DNA of 64,000 nucleotides. It comes from Flavivirga aquimarina (GTDB lineage Bacteria; Bacteroidota; Bacteroidia; Flavobacteriales; Flavobacteriaceae). The stretch covers positions 1-64,000 of the forward strand of contig NZ_JAUOEK010000142.1 in NCBI RefSeq assembly GCF_030540835.1. Direction: 5' to 3'. The translations under genes were made by a program, and so were the position numbers. Position 1 is the stretch's first letter; the number at the start of each line of letters is the position of its first letter. This document shows positions 34,787-43,086 of the stretch, in pieces. Under the pieces are notes generated by a model, which was given only the letters and a program-made list of their open reading frames with translations, was not told the DNA's origin and made no database searches.

Positions 34787-35644
34787 CTAAATAACCATTT
34801 TTTCAATAGGACAAACTAAAATGCCTTGGGCTCCATTCTCTTTTAAGTCATCTATAACATCCCAAAACTCATTTTTGCTTATTACCGAGTGTACTGAGCT
34901 CCACCCTTCTTGCGCTAAAGGTAAAACAGTTGGGCTTTTCATACCGGGCAACACATTAATAATATCTTGGATTTTATCGTTTGGTGCATTTAACAAAATA
35001 TATTTTGATTGTCTTCCTTTTAATACGGACTGAATTCTAAACTGAATCTTATCAAGAATAGCTTGTTTGTCGTTGCTAAGAACTGGTGAAACGGCTAATA
35101 CTGCTTCAGATTTCAAAATCATTTCTACCTCTTTTAAATTATTTTTAAATAAGGTACTTCCACTGGAAACAATATCGCAAATAGCATCTGCTAATCCAAT
35201 ATTAGGAGCAATTTCTACCGAACCATTGATAATGTGTAGGTTGGCAGAAATGTTGTTTTCTTTCAAGTAGTTTTTAACTGTATTTGGGTAAGAGGTCGCA
35301 ATGCGCTTTCCTTCTAAATCTTTTATACTTTTATAGTCAACCGATTTTGGCACAGCAATACAAACTCTACAGGTGGAAAACCCTAATTTTTCGGCAACAC
35401 GAATATCATTACCTTTTTCAATTAGGACGTTTTCTCCAATAATAGCGACATCTACTACGCCATCCTTAAGATATTGTGGGATATCCCCGTTTCTTAAGTA
35501 GAAAACTTCTACTGGAAAGTTTCTGGCTGATGCTTTTAATTGATCTTTTCCGTTATCGATAGATATACCGATGTCTTTTAAAATTCTCATCGAATCTTCG
35601 TTTAAACGACCCGACTTCTGTACTGCAATTCTTAATTTACTCAT
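34787..35644 (-). CDS. hisG: ATP phosphoribosyltransferase (long form)
   Basis: The start is ATG 35644 (MSKLRIAVQKSGRLN), giving 285 aa; upstream in-frame codons run through the attenuator region and are not protein-like. The enzyme condenses ATP and PRPP, the committed and feedback-inhibited step. Long-form features are the N-terminal type-II periplasmic-binding-like fold (DVAIIGENVLIE, LGFSTCRVCIAVPKS, RIATSYPNTVKNYL, DIVSSGSTL) and a C-terminal regulatory domain (about 205-285; PGMKSPTVLPLAQEGWSSVHSVIS). It is the first structural gene, behind a His-peptide attenuator. Confidence 0.96.
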   Translation of the reverse strand: MSKLRIAVQKSGRLNEDSMRILKDIGISIDNGKDQLKASARNFPVEVFYLRNGDIPQYLKDGVVDVAIIGENVLIEKGNDIRVAEKLGFSTCRVCIAVPKSVDYKSIKDLEGKRIATSYPNTVKNYLKENNISANLHIINGSVEIAPNIGLADAICDIVSSGSTLFKNNLKEVEMILKSEAVLAVSPVLSNDKQAILDKIQFRIQSVLKGRQSKYILLNAPNDKIQDIINVLPGMKSPTVLPLAQEGWSSVHSVISKNEFWDVIDDLKENGAQGILVCPIEKMVI

Positions 35645-35675
35645 TACCTTACTTACTAAGTTTTTATTTCTTATG

Positions 35676-35726
35676 AGATCCCCTCCTTCGTGGAGACTAT
35701 TTCTAATTGTCTTAAAACAATTAGAA
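35676..35726. repeat. Two hairpins between attenuator and hisG
   Basis: CTCC/GGAG (35683-35686 and 35692-35695) is another GC-rich small repeat. TTCTAATTGT (35701-35710) and ACAATTAGAA (35717-35726) form a perfect 10-bp hairpin. Both would lie in the hisG 5' UTR, downstream of the attenuator terminator. Confidence 0.55.
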
Positions 35727-35728
35727 AT

Positions 35729-35762
35729 GAAAAACCCGCTTGATTGTCTCAAACGGGTTTAA
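35729..35762 (-). terminator. his attenuator terminator
   Basis: In minus-strand RNA, AAACCCGUUUGA pairs with UCAAGCGGGUUU (12 bp with one G-U pair) around loop GACAA, followed by U's. It lies 28 nt after the stop of the His-rich leader peptide and 85 nt before hisG. The left arm CGUUUGAGA can instead pair with UCUCAAGCG in the last leader codons (35797-35805), giving an antiterminator. Confidence 0.85.
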
Positions 35763-35790
35763 AAATATGTCGATTTTATTCAATACATTT

Positions 35791-35844
35791 TCAGTTCGCT
35801 TGAGAGCAAATATGAAAATGATGATGTAATTGAATAAAAGTCAT
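35791..35844 (-). CDS. hisL: his operon leader peptide, MTFIQLHHHFHICSQAN
   Basis: A 17-codon ORF from ATG 35844 to TGA 35791 with four His in five consecutive codons (HHHFH). It is directly upstream of a terminator hairpin and hisG, exactly the plan of ribosome-stalling attenuation. RNA covering the His codons (35813-35839) can pair with 35773-35793 (TGAAAATG and ATTGAATAAAA segments). A stalled ribosome would block that pairing. Seen directly: codons, stop, pairing and terminator. Regulation is inferred from enterobacterial his/leu/trp leaders. Confidence 0.85.
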   Translation of the reverse strand: MTFIQLHHHFHICSQAN

Positions 35845-35998
35845 GTCTTTTTTATTTATGCAAATATCTATAATTTATATTTATAATTCCAAATTATAGT
35901 AACAATTTTTGTCTCAAATAAATATTATATGTTTTTAGCTAAAAAAAATCAATAATGTTCAAAATATCAGCTAAAATTTTAAATTATTTAATTCAGTC

Positions 35999-36814
35999 CT
36001 ATTGATTTCCAAGTATAATAGGCATTCCGCTATCTCCAGAACCAATAACTACAACTTTACTATTTGGTGATTCTGATAATTTAATGGTTGCTTCGATACC
36101 TTTATCTTGTAGAATTTTATCCGTTAAAGAGGCACTTAAAATCCTGTTTGCATCTGCTTTACCTTGTGCTTCAATAATTACTTTTTCAGCTTCTTTTGCA
36201 GCGGTTACCAATCTAAACTCGTATTCTAAAGACTCTTGTTCTTGCCTTAGTTTGCGTTCAATAGCTTCTTTTATGGTATTTGGTAAAGTAACATCTCTTA
36301 CTAATACTTCATTCAATTGTACATATTGTTTATCAAGAATCTTTTTCGTTTCAGCAAAAATTTCATCTTGAATAGCGTCACGCTTACTAGAATATAATTG
36401 CTCTGGAGTATAACGACCAACAACACTACGAGCTGCACTACGAATAGCTGGTTGAATAACACGTTGTAAATAATTTTCTCCTAATGATTGGTGCAAGTTT
36501 CCTAAATCATTGTAAATAGGCTCATACCATGCTGAAGCATCAATTTGAATTTCAAGGCCATTAGATGAAAGTACTTTCATTTTTTCGAAAAGTTCCTGTT
36601 GACGTACTTCATAAATTATAACTTTATTCCATGGTGCTACAATATGAAACCCTTCTCCTAAAGGGGGTGCATCTGTAACAACTCCATTATCGAATGTTTT
36701 GTATAGAACGCCTGCCTCACCAGAACCTATAGTTACAGCAGATTTTGCTAATACTATAACAAGTATTACAGCAGCAATAATTACTGGTAATGCAATTTTT
36801 GGTAATTTTTCCAT
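35999..36814 (-). CDS. Prohibitin-family (SPFH/Band 7) membrane protein
   Basis: A 271-aa protein with one N-terminal membrane anchor (about 8-26) and a Band 7 domain (IGSGEAGVLYKTFDNG...GEGFHIVAPWNKVIIYEVRQQ, then QIDASAWYEP, YLQRVIQPAIRSAARSVVGRYT). The helical tail (LRQEQESLEYEFRLVTAAKEAEKVIIEAQGKADANRILSASL) is the coiled coil that lets prohibitin-like proteins oligomerise into membrane rings. These rings act as scaffolds or chaperones for membrane proteases; the partner is unknown. It starts 13 bp after the VWA-like gene. Confidence 0.92.
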   Translation of the reverse strand: MEKLPKIALPVIIAAVILVIVLAKSAVTIGSGEAGVLYKTFDNGVVTDAPPLGEGFHIVAPWNKVIIYEVRQQELFEKMKVLSSNGLEIQIDASAWYEPIYNDLGNLHQSLGENYLQRVIQPAIRSAARSVVGRYTPEQLYSSKRDAIQDEIFAETKKILDKQYVQLNEVLVRDVTLPNTIKEAIERKLRQEQESLEYEFRLVTAAKEAEKVIIEAQGKADANRILSASLTDKILQDKGIEATIKLSESPNSKVVVIGSGDSGMPIILGNQ

Positions 36815-36827
36815 TATTTATTTTAAT

Positions 36828-38861
36828 TTAGATTAATCCGTTATATTTTCTAATAAACCACTCTAAACTTAAGCTTAAAGCGATGATGGCAAGTAGGTAT
36901 TTCCAATCTATCAAAGGTATGATATTTTTATGGCTTTTCTGAATAGATACGAAACGATTATCATTTACTAAATCGTTTATTAAACTTGTTGTATTGTCAA
37001 TAAAATAGCTCTTGCCTTCACTGTTAGTAGCTAACTGTTGCAACTTTGTTACATTGGCATTTAAAAATTGTTGCTCAACATTGTATTCTAAAATCTGGAA
37101 ACTACCTGATTTGGCTATATTCTCTCGAGTTGCTCTTACTGTAAAGCGATAATATGAAGGCGGCAAACTACTTAAATCTACTTGAAAATTATTGTTTTTT
37201 AGTATAAGAGGAAATGTTTTGTTTTCTTTTGAAATAGTATCTGTTACTGAAATATTGAGCGTTTCCCGTGTATCGAAAACATAATTTTTATCGAAAAACT
37301 CAGCTTTTACTACAATATTACTACTGCCATTATAAAAAGATTCATAATCGATATTCAATCTGCTTTTCTTTTTATTTGAAGCTAAATATTGTACAAGCTT
37401 CCCTATAAAATCGTCAAATTGATTAAATGATTTACTGTTAATATAACTTTGGGCTCTCCACTGCCAAATATTTTCTCCAAACAGTACACCTTCTCTCCTG
37501 CCGTTAGTTTCATAAGTTACCAATAAGGGCTCGTTTGTTGAGATTCCATTAACGCTTTTATTTAAAATGGGGTCAAATGGTATGGTAAAAGACACTCTTC
37601 CATAATTTGAGTTTAGTGGAGGAAACGATTCAAAATTGATATCATCAACTAGAAATGGTGAATAATCGGCGTTTAATTCTGCCTGGTAACTTTCGGTTTG
37701 ATTTGTTATTTCGTTTAAGAAATCTTGCCTACTGTTATTTAAGAACCCTAAATCGGTTTTTGTACCTACTATGATAAAGTGGTTTTTATTTTCTTTTTTT
37801 AAAATTTCTAACAATTCTTTAAACTTATAGTTTGGTTGGTTAACTATAATTAATTGAAAATCATTTATTTGATTTATAATTTCTTTTGAATCTAAAAACA
37901 CAACCGAACGCTGTTCGTTACTTTCAATACTCTTTTTTAAAGCTCCTAAATCTGGATGAATAAAATCGCTAACAACTGCTATTTTTGTTTTTTGGTCGAT
38001 GGTTTCTACAGCAAAGTTTTTAGAGTTATTAACTTTATTTTTTTCGTTATCAATTGGAACTATAGTCGCTTTATAACTACTTACGCCTACTCCATTTGAC
38101 GGTAACGTGAAATTTATGACTTTTGAGTTATCCTCTTTTGAGAAACGAATTGATTTAGAATAAACAGTTGTATTTCCTTTGGTTACCAGAAAACGGGAAT
38201 TTATCGTGTTATTTCCATTATAAACCAAAATGGTTTCTATTGGAAATCTGTTTTTTAAATAAGTATACTTGTTTACGTTTAGCTGTTGGATTTTTAAATC
38301 GGTATATGTTACTGTATCTCCTAATATTACCGGATAAATACTTTGTTTGTATGTTGTAGCTGCGAACTGATAATCGTTACCGTAAGTTTGATTGCCATCT
38401 GAAATTAATACCGTAGGTGCTGTAGTTTCCCTATATATTTGAGATAATTGCCCGAAAGCATTATTGATATTCGTTTGGTTTTCTGAAAAAGTAGTTGAAT
38501 CTGATGCTTTAAACGATTCTCCAAATGTATACAGATCTATATTAAATTTATTATTTAAATCTTGATCTTGAGATAGTTTTTCAATTAAATTAATAACCGA
38601 AGTATCTTGATTAAGGTGTTTTATAGAGCTTGAGTTATCTATAGCTACAACCAGATTTGGTTTTTCAATAGAGAAACGAAGCTGCTCAAATTTCGGATTT
38701 ATAAGTAGTAACAGAATAGAAAAAATACTAAGAAACCTTAAAAAACAGAAAAGCATATCTAATTTAGATATACTTTTCTTTTTATTGTAATACTGGAAAA
38801 TTGCTAATAAAATAGCTACTATTCCGGCAAGTATTATGTAGATAAGAGTTTCTGTTTTCAT
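36828..38861 (-). CDS. VWA-like domain membrane protein
   Basis: A 677-aa protein with two N-terminal helices (about 5-22 and 36-57), a von Willebrand A-like domain beginning LVVAIDNSSSIKHL (the DxSxS metal site) and TAPTVLISDGNQTYGNDY (about 70-180), a long extracytoplasmic beta-rich region, and a C-terminal helix (about 647-668). It resembles the Bat-like membrane VWA proteins of Bacteroidetes, with unknown function. It shares a transcript with the prohibitin-like gene. Confidence 0.8.
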   Translation of the reverse strand: MKTETLIYIILAGIVAILLAIFQYYNKKKSISKLDMLFCFLRFLSIFSILLLLINPKFEQLRFSIEKPNLVVAIDNSSSIKHLNQDTSVINLIEKLSQDQDLNNKFNIDLYTFGESFKASDSTTFSENQTNINNAFGQLSQIYRETTAPTVLISDGNQTYGNDYQFAATTYKQSIYPVILGDTVTYTDLKIQQLNVNKYTYLKNRFPIETILVYNGNNTINSRFLVTKGNTTVYSKSIRFSKEDNSKVINFTLPSNGVGVSSYKATIVPIDNEKNKVNNSKNFAVETIDQKTKIAVVSDFIHPDLGALKKSIESNEQRSVVFLDSKEIINQINDFQLIIVNQPNYKFKELLEILKKENKNHFIIVGTKTDLGFLNNSRQDFLNEITNQTESYQAELNADYSPFLVDDINFESFPPLNSNYGRVSFTIPFDPILNKSVNGISTNEPLLVTYETNGRREGVLFGENIWQWRAQSYINSKSFNQFDDFIGKLVQYLASNKKKSRLNIDYESFYNGSSNIVVKAEFFDKNYVFDTRETLNISVTDTISKENKTFPLILKNNNFQVDLSSLPPSYYRFTVRATRENIAKSGSFQILEYNVEQQFLNANVTKLQQLATNSEGKSYFIDNTTSLINDLVNDNRFVSIQKSHKNIIPLIDWKYLLAIIALSLSLEWFIRKYNGLI

Positions 38862-38870
38862 TTACGATTG

Positions 38871-38921
38871 ACAATTTTTGATTGACGATTTTTAAATTCA
38901 AAAATCGTAATTCGTAAATCT
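38871..38921. repeat. Inverted/direct repeat between VWA-like gene and fabG
   Basis: ACGATTTTT (38885-38893) is complementary to AAAAATCGT (38900-38908). Around it ttacgattgac, attgacgattt and cgtaattcgtaaatc are further short copies of an ACGATT/AATCGT unit. It is a dispersed flavobacterial-style repeat. With A/T-rich arms it might also weakly terminate fabG transcription. Confidence 0.5.
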
Positions 38922-38925
38922 ATAA

Positions 38926-39672
38926 TTAAGTTAGCATGCCTCCATCAACATTAAGTGTTTGCCCTGTAACATAAGCACTCATATCACTGGCTAAAAACAC
39001 ACATGCATTGGCTATATCTTCTGGTGTTCCTCCACGTTTTAAAGGAATTCCGGCACGCCATCCTTCTACAATATTTTCATCAAGTTTTGCTGTCATTTCT
39101 GTTTCTATAAACCCAGGAGCTACAACATTACTTCTTATATTTCTAGATCCTAATTCTAAGGCTACTGACTTAGAAAATCCTATAATACCGGCTTTTGAAG
39201 CTGCATAATTTGTTTGTCCGGCATTTCCTTTAACTCCAACTACCGAACTCATATTTATTATAGAACCTTTACGTTGTTTTAGCATGGTACGTTGCACCGC
39301 TTTTGTCATATTAAAAACGGACTTTAGGTTTACTTCTATAACGGTATCAAAGTCTTCTTCGCTAATACGCATCAATAAATTATCTTTTGTAATGCCTGCA
39401 TTATTTACTAAAACATCGATACTTCCAAACTCCGAAACAACTTCGGCAGCCAGTTTTTGAGCTTCATCAAAACTAGCAGCGTTACTTTGGTATCCTTTTG
39501 CTTTTATACCTAGAGCATTCAACTCTGTCTCCAAGGCATTTGCAGCCTCTACAGACGAGCTATACGTAAATGCTACGTTAGCACCTTGTTCTGCAAATAC
39601 TTTAGCAATGCCTTTACCTATTCCCCGACTTGCTCCAGTAACTATAGCCGTTTTTCCTTCTAATAATTTCAT
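38926..39672 (-). CDS. fabG: 3-Oxoacyl-[acyl-carrier-protein] reductase
   Basis: A 248-aa NADPH-dependent SDR of fatty-acid elongation. Motifs are TGASRGIGKGIA (Rossmann), NNAGITKDNLLMRI, INMSSVVGVKGNAGQTNYAASKAGIIGFSKS (catalytic Ser, Tyr, Lys) and PGFIETEMTAKL, which with ITKDNLLMR separates FabG from general SDRs. The C-terminus is YVTGQTLNVDGGMLT. It is monocistronic in appearance, and no other fab gene is nearby except the fabZ domain at 43876. Confidence 0.94.
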   Translation of the reverse strand: MKLLEGKTAIVTGASRGIGKGIAKVFAEQGANVAFTYSSSVEAANALETELNALGIKAKGYQSNAASFDEAQKLAAEVVSEFGSIDVLVNNAGITKDNLLMRISEEDFDTVIEVNLKSVFNMTKAVQRTMLKQRKGSIINMSSVVGVKGNAGQTNYAASKAGIIGFSKSVALELGSRNIRSNVVAPGFIETEMTAKLDENIVEGWRAGIPLKRGGTPEDIANACVFLASDMSAYVTGQTLNVDGGMLT

Positions 39673-39741
39673 ATAATTATATTTATTTTAATATAAGTGT
39701 AATTTGCAATTCAAATATAACAAATACAAGTTGTACCAAAT

Positions 39742-39775
39742 AAAAAAACCTCACAAGATTTAGTGAGGTTTTTAA
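39742..39775 (-). terminator. Terminator after lipoprotein gene
   Basis: AAAAACCTCAC (39744-39754) and GTGAGGTTTTT (39763-39773) form an 11-bp stem. The A run on the plus strand becomes the U tract for the minus-strand lipoprotein gene that ends at 39797. Confidence 0.85.
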
Positions 39776-39796
39776 TAAACTTATAATGGGCTAATT

Positions 39797-40375
39797 TTAA
39801 TTATTTGCAGTGAATTTAATGTCGACCATTCCTAAATATGCTGTATTAGTAAATTGTGTTGGTAAAGATTGATTTTGCCCTAGTTTTGATCCGTAACCAG
39901 TAACAAGAATATTGTCAGTTTCTACAGGAAATACGACATTACCGTCATCGTTAAATATATAATAATCATTAGTATTGATAGAGATAAAATATAATGTTCC
40001 GGATTCAATGTTTACAGGCTCGATATCTTCAAATGATAACAGTCCTGAACTTGATGTAATATTTATAGTTTTTAAAATTTCTTCGGTATCGACATTCCAT
40101 AAGGTTACTCTGTAAATATCATTATCTGGAACTCGAATCCCTAACGCTGTTATTTGACCATTCTTAAAGGATTTAAATTTATAACCAAGCTCAAAAGTAT
40201 TGGGGCTGTTTAATGTTGTGTTTTTTAATTCTATAACGCCATCTTCTATCAAAGATTTCATTGGATATTCGGGTGTGTTTTCAACGATTTGTACATCATC
40301 ATCATCATTTTTAGAGCAACTAACAAAGTTTAACCCTAAAATTAATAGACCTAATATGATTTTTTGTGTTTTCAT
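39797..40375 (-). CDS. Lipoprotein with DUF4082-like beta domain
   Basis: A 192-aa lipoprotein with signal MKTQKIILGLLILGLNFVSC and KNDDDD after the cysteine, the acidic pattern linked to surface export in Bacteroidetes. The mature part (about 45-190) is a single beta-sandwich-like domain with FELGYKFKSFKNGQITALGIRVPDNDIYRVTLWNVDTEEILKTI, which resembles DUF4082 modules. It probably binds a surface ligand, unknown. It is monocistronic between two hairpins. Confidence 0.7.
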   Translation of the reverse strand: MKTQKIILGLLILGLNFVSCSKNDDDDVQIVENTPEYPMKSLIEDGVIELKNTTLNSPNTFELGYKFKSFKNGQITALGIRVPDNDIYRVTLWNVDTEEILKTINITSSSGLLSFEDIEPVNIESGTLYFISINTNDYYIFNDDGNVVFPVETDNILVTGYGSKLGQNQSLPTQFTNTAYLGMVDIKFTANN

Positions 40376-40460
40376 GATTCTCTAATTTTTAGCTTTATAT
40401 TAGTATATCAATTTGCACACATTTTTGTTACCCTATTACACTTAAATTGTTGATACGATA

Positions 40461-40493
40461 AGACCTGCCAGGTTTTTAAAACCTAGCAGGTCT
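40461..40493. repeat. Palindromic repeat
   Basis: AGACCTGCCAGGTTTT (40461-40476) faces AAAACCTAGCAGGTCT (40478-40493) with one mismatch and almost no loop. The long symmetrical arms and absent loop suggest a dispersed palindrome rather than a terminator. Confidence 0.6.
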
Positions 40494-40505
40494 AGATATA
40501 GTAAC

Positions 40506-40541
40506 AAAAAAACCGCTGACTTATCAAGTCAACGGTTTTAT
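40506..40541 (-). terminator. sucD terminator
   Basis: AAAACCG-CTGAC (about 40508-40520) pairs with GTC-AACGGTTTT (40528-40539). The plus-strand A run gives U's on the minus strand, 22 bp after the sucD stop. Confidence 0.75.
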
Positions 40542-40562
40542 ATTTTAAAGGAATTACTAAGT

Positions 40563-41435
40563 TTAGCCTAATACTTCCGCTATTTTCTTTCCAATTTCAG
40601 CAGGAGAATCTACCACGTGAATTCCACAAGCTCTCATGATTTTCTTTTTAGCTTGTGCAGTATCATCACTTCCTCCTACAATAGCACCAGCATGTCCCAT
40701 GGTACGTCCTGCAGGCGCTGTTTCTCCGGCTATAAAACCAACAACAGGTTTTTTACTACCGCTATCTTTATACCAATTTGCAGCATCTGCCTCTAATTGA
40801 CCTCCAATTTCACCAATCATTACAACTGCTTCTGTTTCTGGATCATTAATTAGTAATTCAACAGCTTCTTTAGTTGTTGTTCCTATAATTGGGTCACCAC
40901 CAATACCAATAGCTGTAGTAATTCCCAATCCTTGTTTTACAACCTGATCGGCAGCTTCATAAGTAAGGGTTCCAGATTTAGACACAATACCTATTTTTCC
41001 TTTTTTGAAAACAAAGCCTGGCATAATACCAACTTTAGCTTCTTCTGGCGTGATAACTCCTGGGCAGTTTGGTCCAATTAAACGACAGTTTTTTCCTTTT
41101 ATATAATTAGATGCAGTTATCATATCTGCAACTGGAATACCTTCTGTAATGGTAATAATAACCTTAATGCCAGCATCGGCAGCTTCCATAATCGCATCGG
41201 CTGCAAAAGCTGGTGGTACAAAAATTATAGTTGTATCTGCTCCTACTTCATTAACAGCATCTAAAACAGTATTAAAAACTGGTTTATCTAAATGTGTTTG
41301 CCCTCCTTTTCCTGGTGTAACACCTCCTACAACATTGGTTCCATATTCAATCATTTGACCTGCGTGAAATGTCCCTTCACTACCTGTAAACCCTTGTACT
41401 ATAATTTTTGAATTTTTATTTACTAAAACACTCAT
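40563..41435 (-). CDS. sucD: Succinyl-CoA ligase, alpha subunit
   Basis: A 290-aa TCA-cycle subunit that binds CoA and carries the phosphohistidine. Seen are [78 protein letters not shown] and [23 protein letters not shown] with the active-site His. The beta subunit is not in the window. It lies 102 bp downstream of the second lpxD-like gene, as is usual in this group. Confidence 0.97.
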   Translation of the reverse strand: MSVLVNKNSKIIVQGFTGSEGTFHAGQMIEYGTNVVGGVTPGKGGQTHLDKPVFNTVLDAVNEVGADTTIIFVPPAFAADAIMEAADAGIKVIITITEGIPVADMITASNYIKGKNCRLIGPNCPGVITPEEAKVGIMPGFVFKKGKIGIVSKSGTLTYEAADQVVKQGLGITTAIGIGGDPIIGTTTKEAVELLINDPETEAVVMIGEIGGQLEADAANWYKDSGSKKPVVGFIAGETAPAGRTMGHAGAIVGGSDDTAQAKKKIMRACGIHVVDSPAEIGKKIAEVLG

Positions 41436-41537
41436 ATGAGATTATTTTGTCTTTTATTAATTTTATTGAGCAAATGTAATTTTTTGTATTAAAATTTTAA
41501 AGTAAAAACGCACTTTTATTTTAAACGAACCCAAGTG

Positions 41538-42482
41538 CTATTTTTTGTCATGTTCTTTAAATTTTTCAAGTATTTCTGGAATCTTTTTAATTGATGCTAT
41601 TTCTTTATATTTTGAACGAAAATCATCTGCCGGAATCCCAAAATAACTTTTACCACCTTCTAACGATTTGCTAACACCTGCTTTCGCAGATATTACAGCC
41701 TTTTTTCCAATGGTTATACCGCTGGTAATACCAACTTGCCCCCAAATAGTAACTTCGTCTTCAATAATCACACAACCAGCAATTCCTACTTGGGATGCGA
41801 TTAGGCATTTTTTTCCAATAACGGTGTCATGGCCTATTTGAACCAAGTTGTCTATTTTTGTTCCTGCTTTAATGGTTGTATCTCCTGTAACACCTCTATC
41901 TATAGCGCACCCTGCTCCTATGTCTACATGGTCTTCTAAAACAACACGGCCACCAGATTTTAAACGATCGTAACCTTCTGGTCTATTTTTATAGTAAAAG
42001 GCATTTGCTCCTAAAACGGAACCTGCATGTATGGTTACATGGTTTCCTATAACTGCATCATCATATATGCTTACATTAGAATGGATGATACAATCGTCTC
42101 CTATTACGACATTATGACCAATAAAACTATTGGGTTGTATAACGGTGTTTTTACCAATAATTGCAGTGTTGGATATCTGGTTATTAGCAGATTGAAACGG
42201 CTTGAAATGATCTGTAAGTTTATTAAAGTCTCTAAAAGGATCGTCGCTAATCAATAATGCTTTGCCCAAAGGGCAGTCTACTTCTTTATTAATCAGTATA
42301 ATTGTTGCGGCAGAATTAAGTGCTTTGTCGTAGTATTTTGGATGATCGACAAAAACTATATCTCCTGGCTCTACAACATGAATTTCGTTCATTCCCAGAA
42401 CTGGGAAATCATCATCACCAACAAAGGTGCATCCTATTAATTCAGCAATATTTTTTAAGGTATGTGGTTGAGGAAATTTCAT
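41538..42482 (-). CDS. Second LpxD-like acyltransferase (left-handed beta-helix)
   Basis: A 314-aa protein with the LpxD N-terminal domain (about 1-100; VLGMNEIHVVEPGDIVFVDHPKYYDKAL) and hexapeptide repeats (about 105-270), including VQIGHDTVIGKKCLIASQVGIAG with the His at the catalytic position. It is shorter than and clearly diverged from the canonical LpxD at 45273. It may acylate a different lipid A precursor or another nucleotide sugar; substrate is unknown. It sits 7 bp after efp in the lipid A cluster. Confidence 0.85.
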   Translation of the reverse strand: MKFPQPHTLKNIAELIGCTFVGDDDFPVLGMNEIHVVEPGDIVFVDHPKYYDKALNSAATIILINKEVDCPLGKALLISDDPFRDFNKLTDHFKPFQSANNQISNTAIIGKNTVIQPNSFIGHNVVIGDDCIIHSNVSIYDDAVIGNHVTIHAGSVLGANAFYYKNRPEGYDRLKSGGRVVLEDHVDIGAGCAIDRGVTGDTTIKAGTKIDNLVQIGHDTVIGKKCLIASQVGIAGCVIIEDEVTIWGQVGITSGITIGKKAVISAKAGVSKSLEGGKSYFGIPADDFRSKYKEIASIKKIPEILEKFKEHDKK

Positions 42483-42489
42483 TTATAAA

Positions 42490-43056
42490 CTATTCCTTAA
42501 CGCGTTCTTTATAAGTTCCTTTTTCAGTTTCAACTTTTATCTTATCACCTTCATTAATAAATAAGGGTACATTAACTGTTGCTCCTGTTTCGACAGTTGC
42601 CGGTTTTGTTGCATTAGTTGCTGTATTTCCTTTTACTCCCGGTTCGGTTGCAGTTACTTCTAAAATAACACTTGCTGGCATTTCAACTGAAAGTGGCATG
42701 CTATCTTCAGAATTAATAAGGACTGTTACGACTTCTCCTTCTTTCATTAAGCCTGGATTGTCTAAAGTGTTTTTTTGAAGTTCTATTTGAGAATAATCTT
42801 CTGTATTCATAAAATGAAAAGTCTCTCCATCATTGTATAAAAATTGAAATTTATGAGTCTCTACGCGGACATCTTCTAACTTATGACCTGCTGAAAAAGT
42901 ATTATCTATTACTTTCCCTGTAGTAACACTTTTTAATTTAGTTCTTACAAAAGCCGGGCCTTTACCTGGTTTAACGTGTAAAAATTCAATAATTTTAAAA
43001 ATATCATGATTGTATTTAATACATAATCCGTTTCTAATGTCACTTGTAGTTGCCAT
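42490..43056 (-). CDS. efp: Elongation factor P
   Basis: A 188-aa translation factor relieving stalls at polyproline. The three beta domains are evident; the tip loop HVKPGKGPAFVRTKLKS carries the Lys (PGKG) usually modified in EF-P. VTEDYSQIEL-like and CEVTATEPGVKGNT-like motifs appear as MNTEDYSQIELQ and EVTATEPGVKGNTA. It is embedded between lpxA and the second lpxD-like gene. Confidence 0.96.
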   Translation of the reverse strand: MATTSDIRNGLCIKYNHDIFKIIEFLHVKPGKGPAFVRTKLKSVTTGKVIDNTFSAGHKLEDVRVETHKFQFLYNDGETFHFMNTEDYSQIELQKNTLDNPGLMKEGEVVTVLINSEDSMPLSVEMPASVILEVTATEPGVKGNTATNATKPATVETGATVNVPLFINEGDKIKVETEKGTYKERVKE

Positions 43057-43086
43057 AATTCTCTTATATAATTCTTTAGTTTCGTT

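Noticed and set aside
35645-35752. N-terminal extension of HisG
   Set aside because: The in-frame upstream codons read through repeat and attenuator sequence; the conserved start MSKLRIAVQKSGRLN fits ATG 35644.
40461-40493. Terminator at the long palindrome
   Set aside because: Symmetrical arms with almost no loop and no following U tract; the adjacent hairpin at 40506-40541 is the better terminator for sucD.
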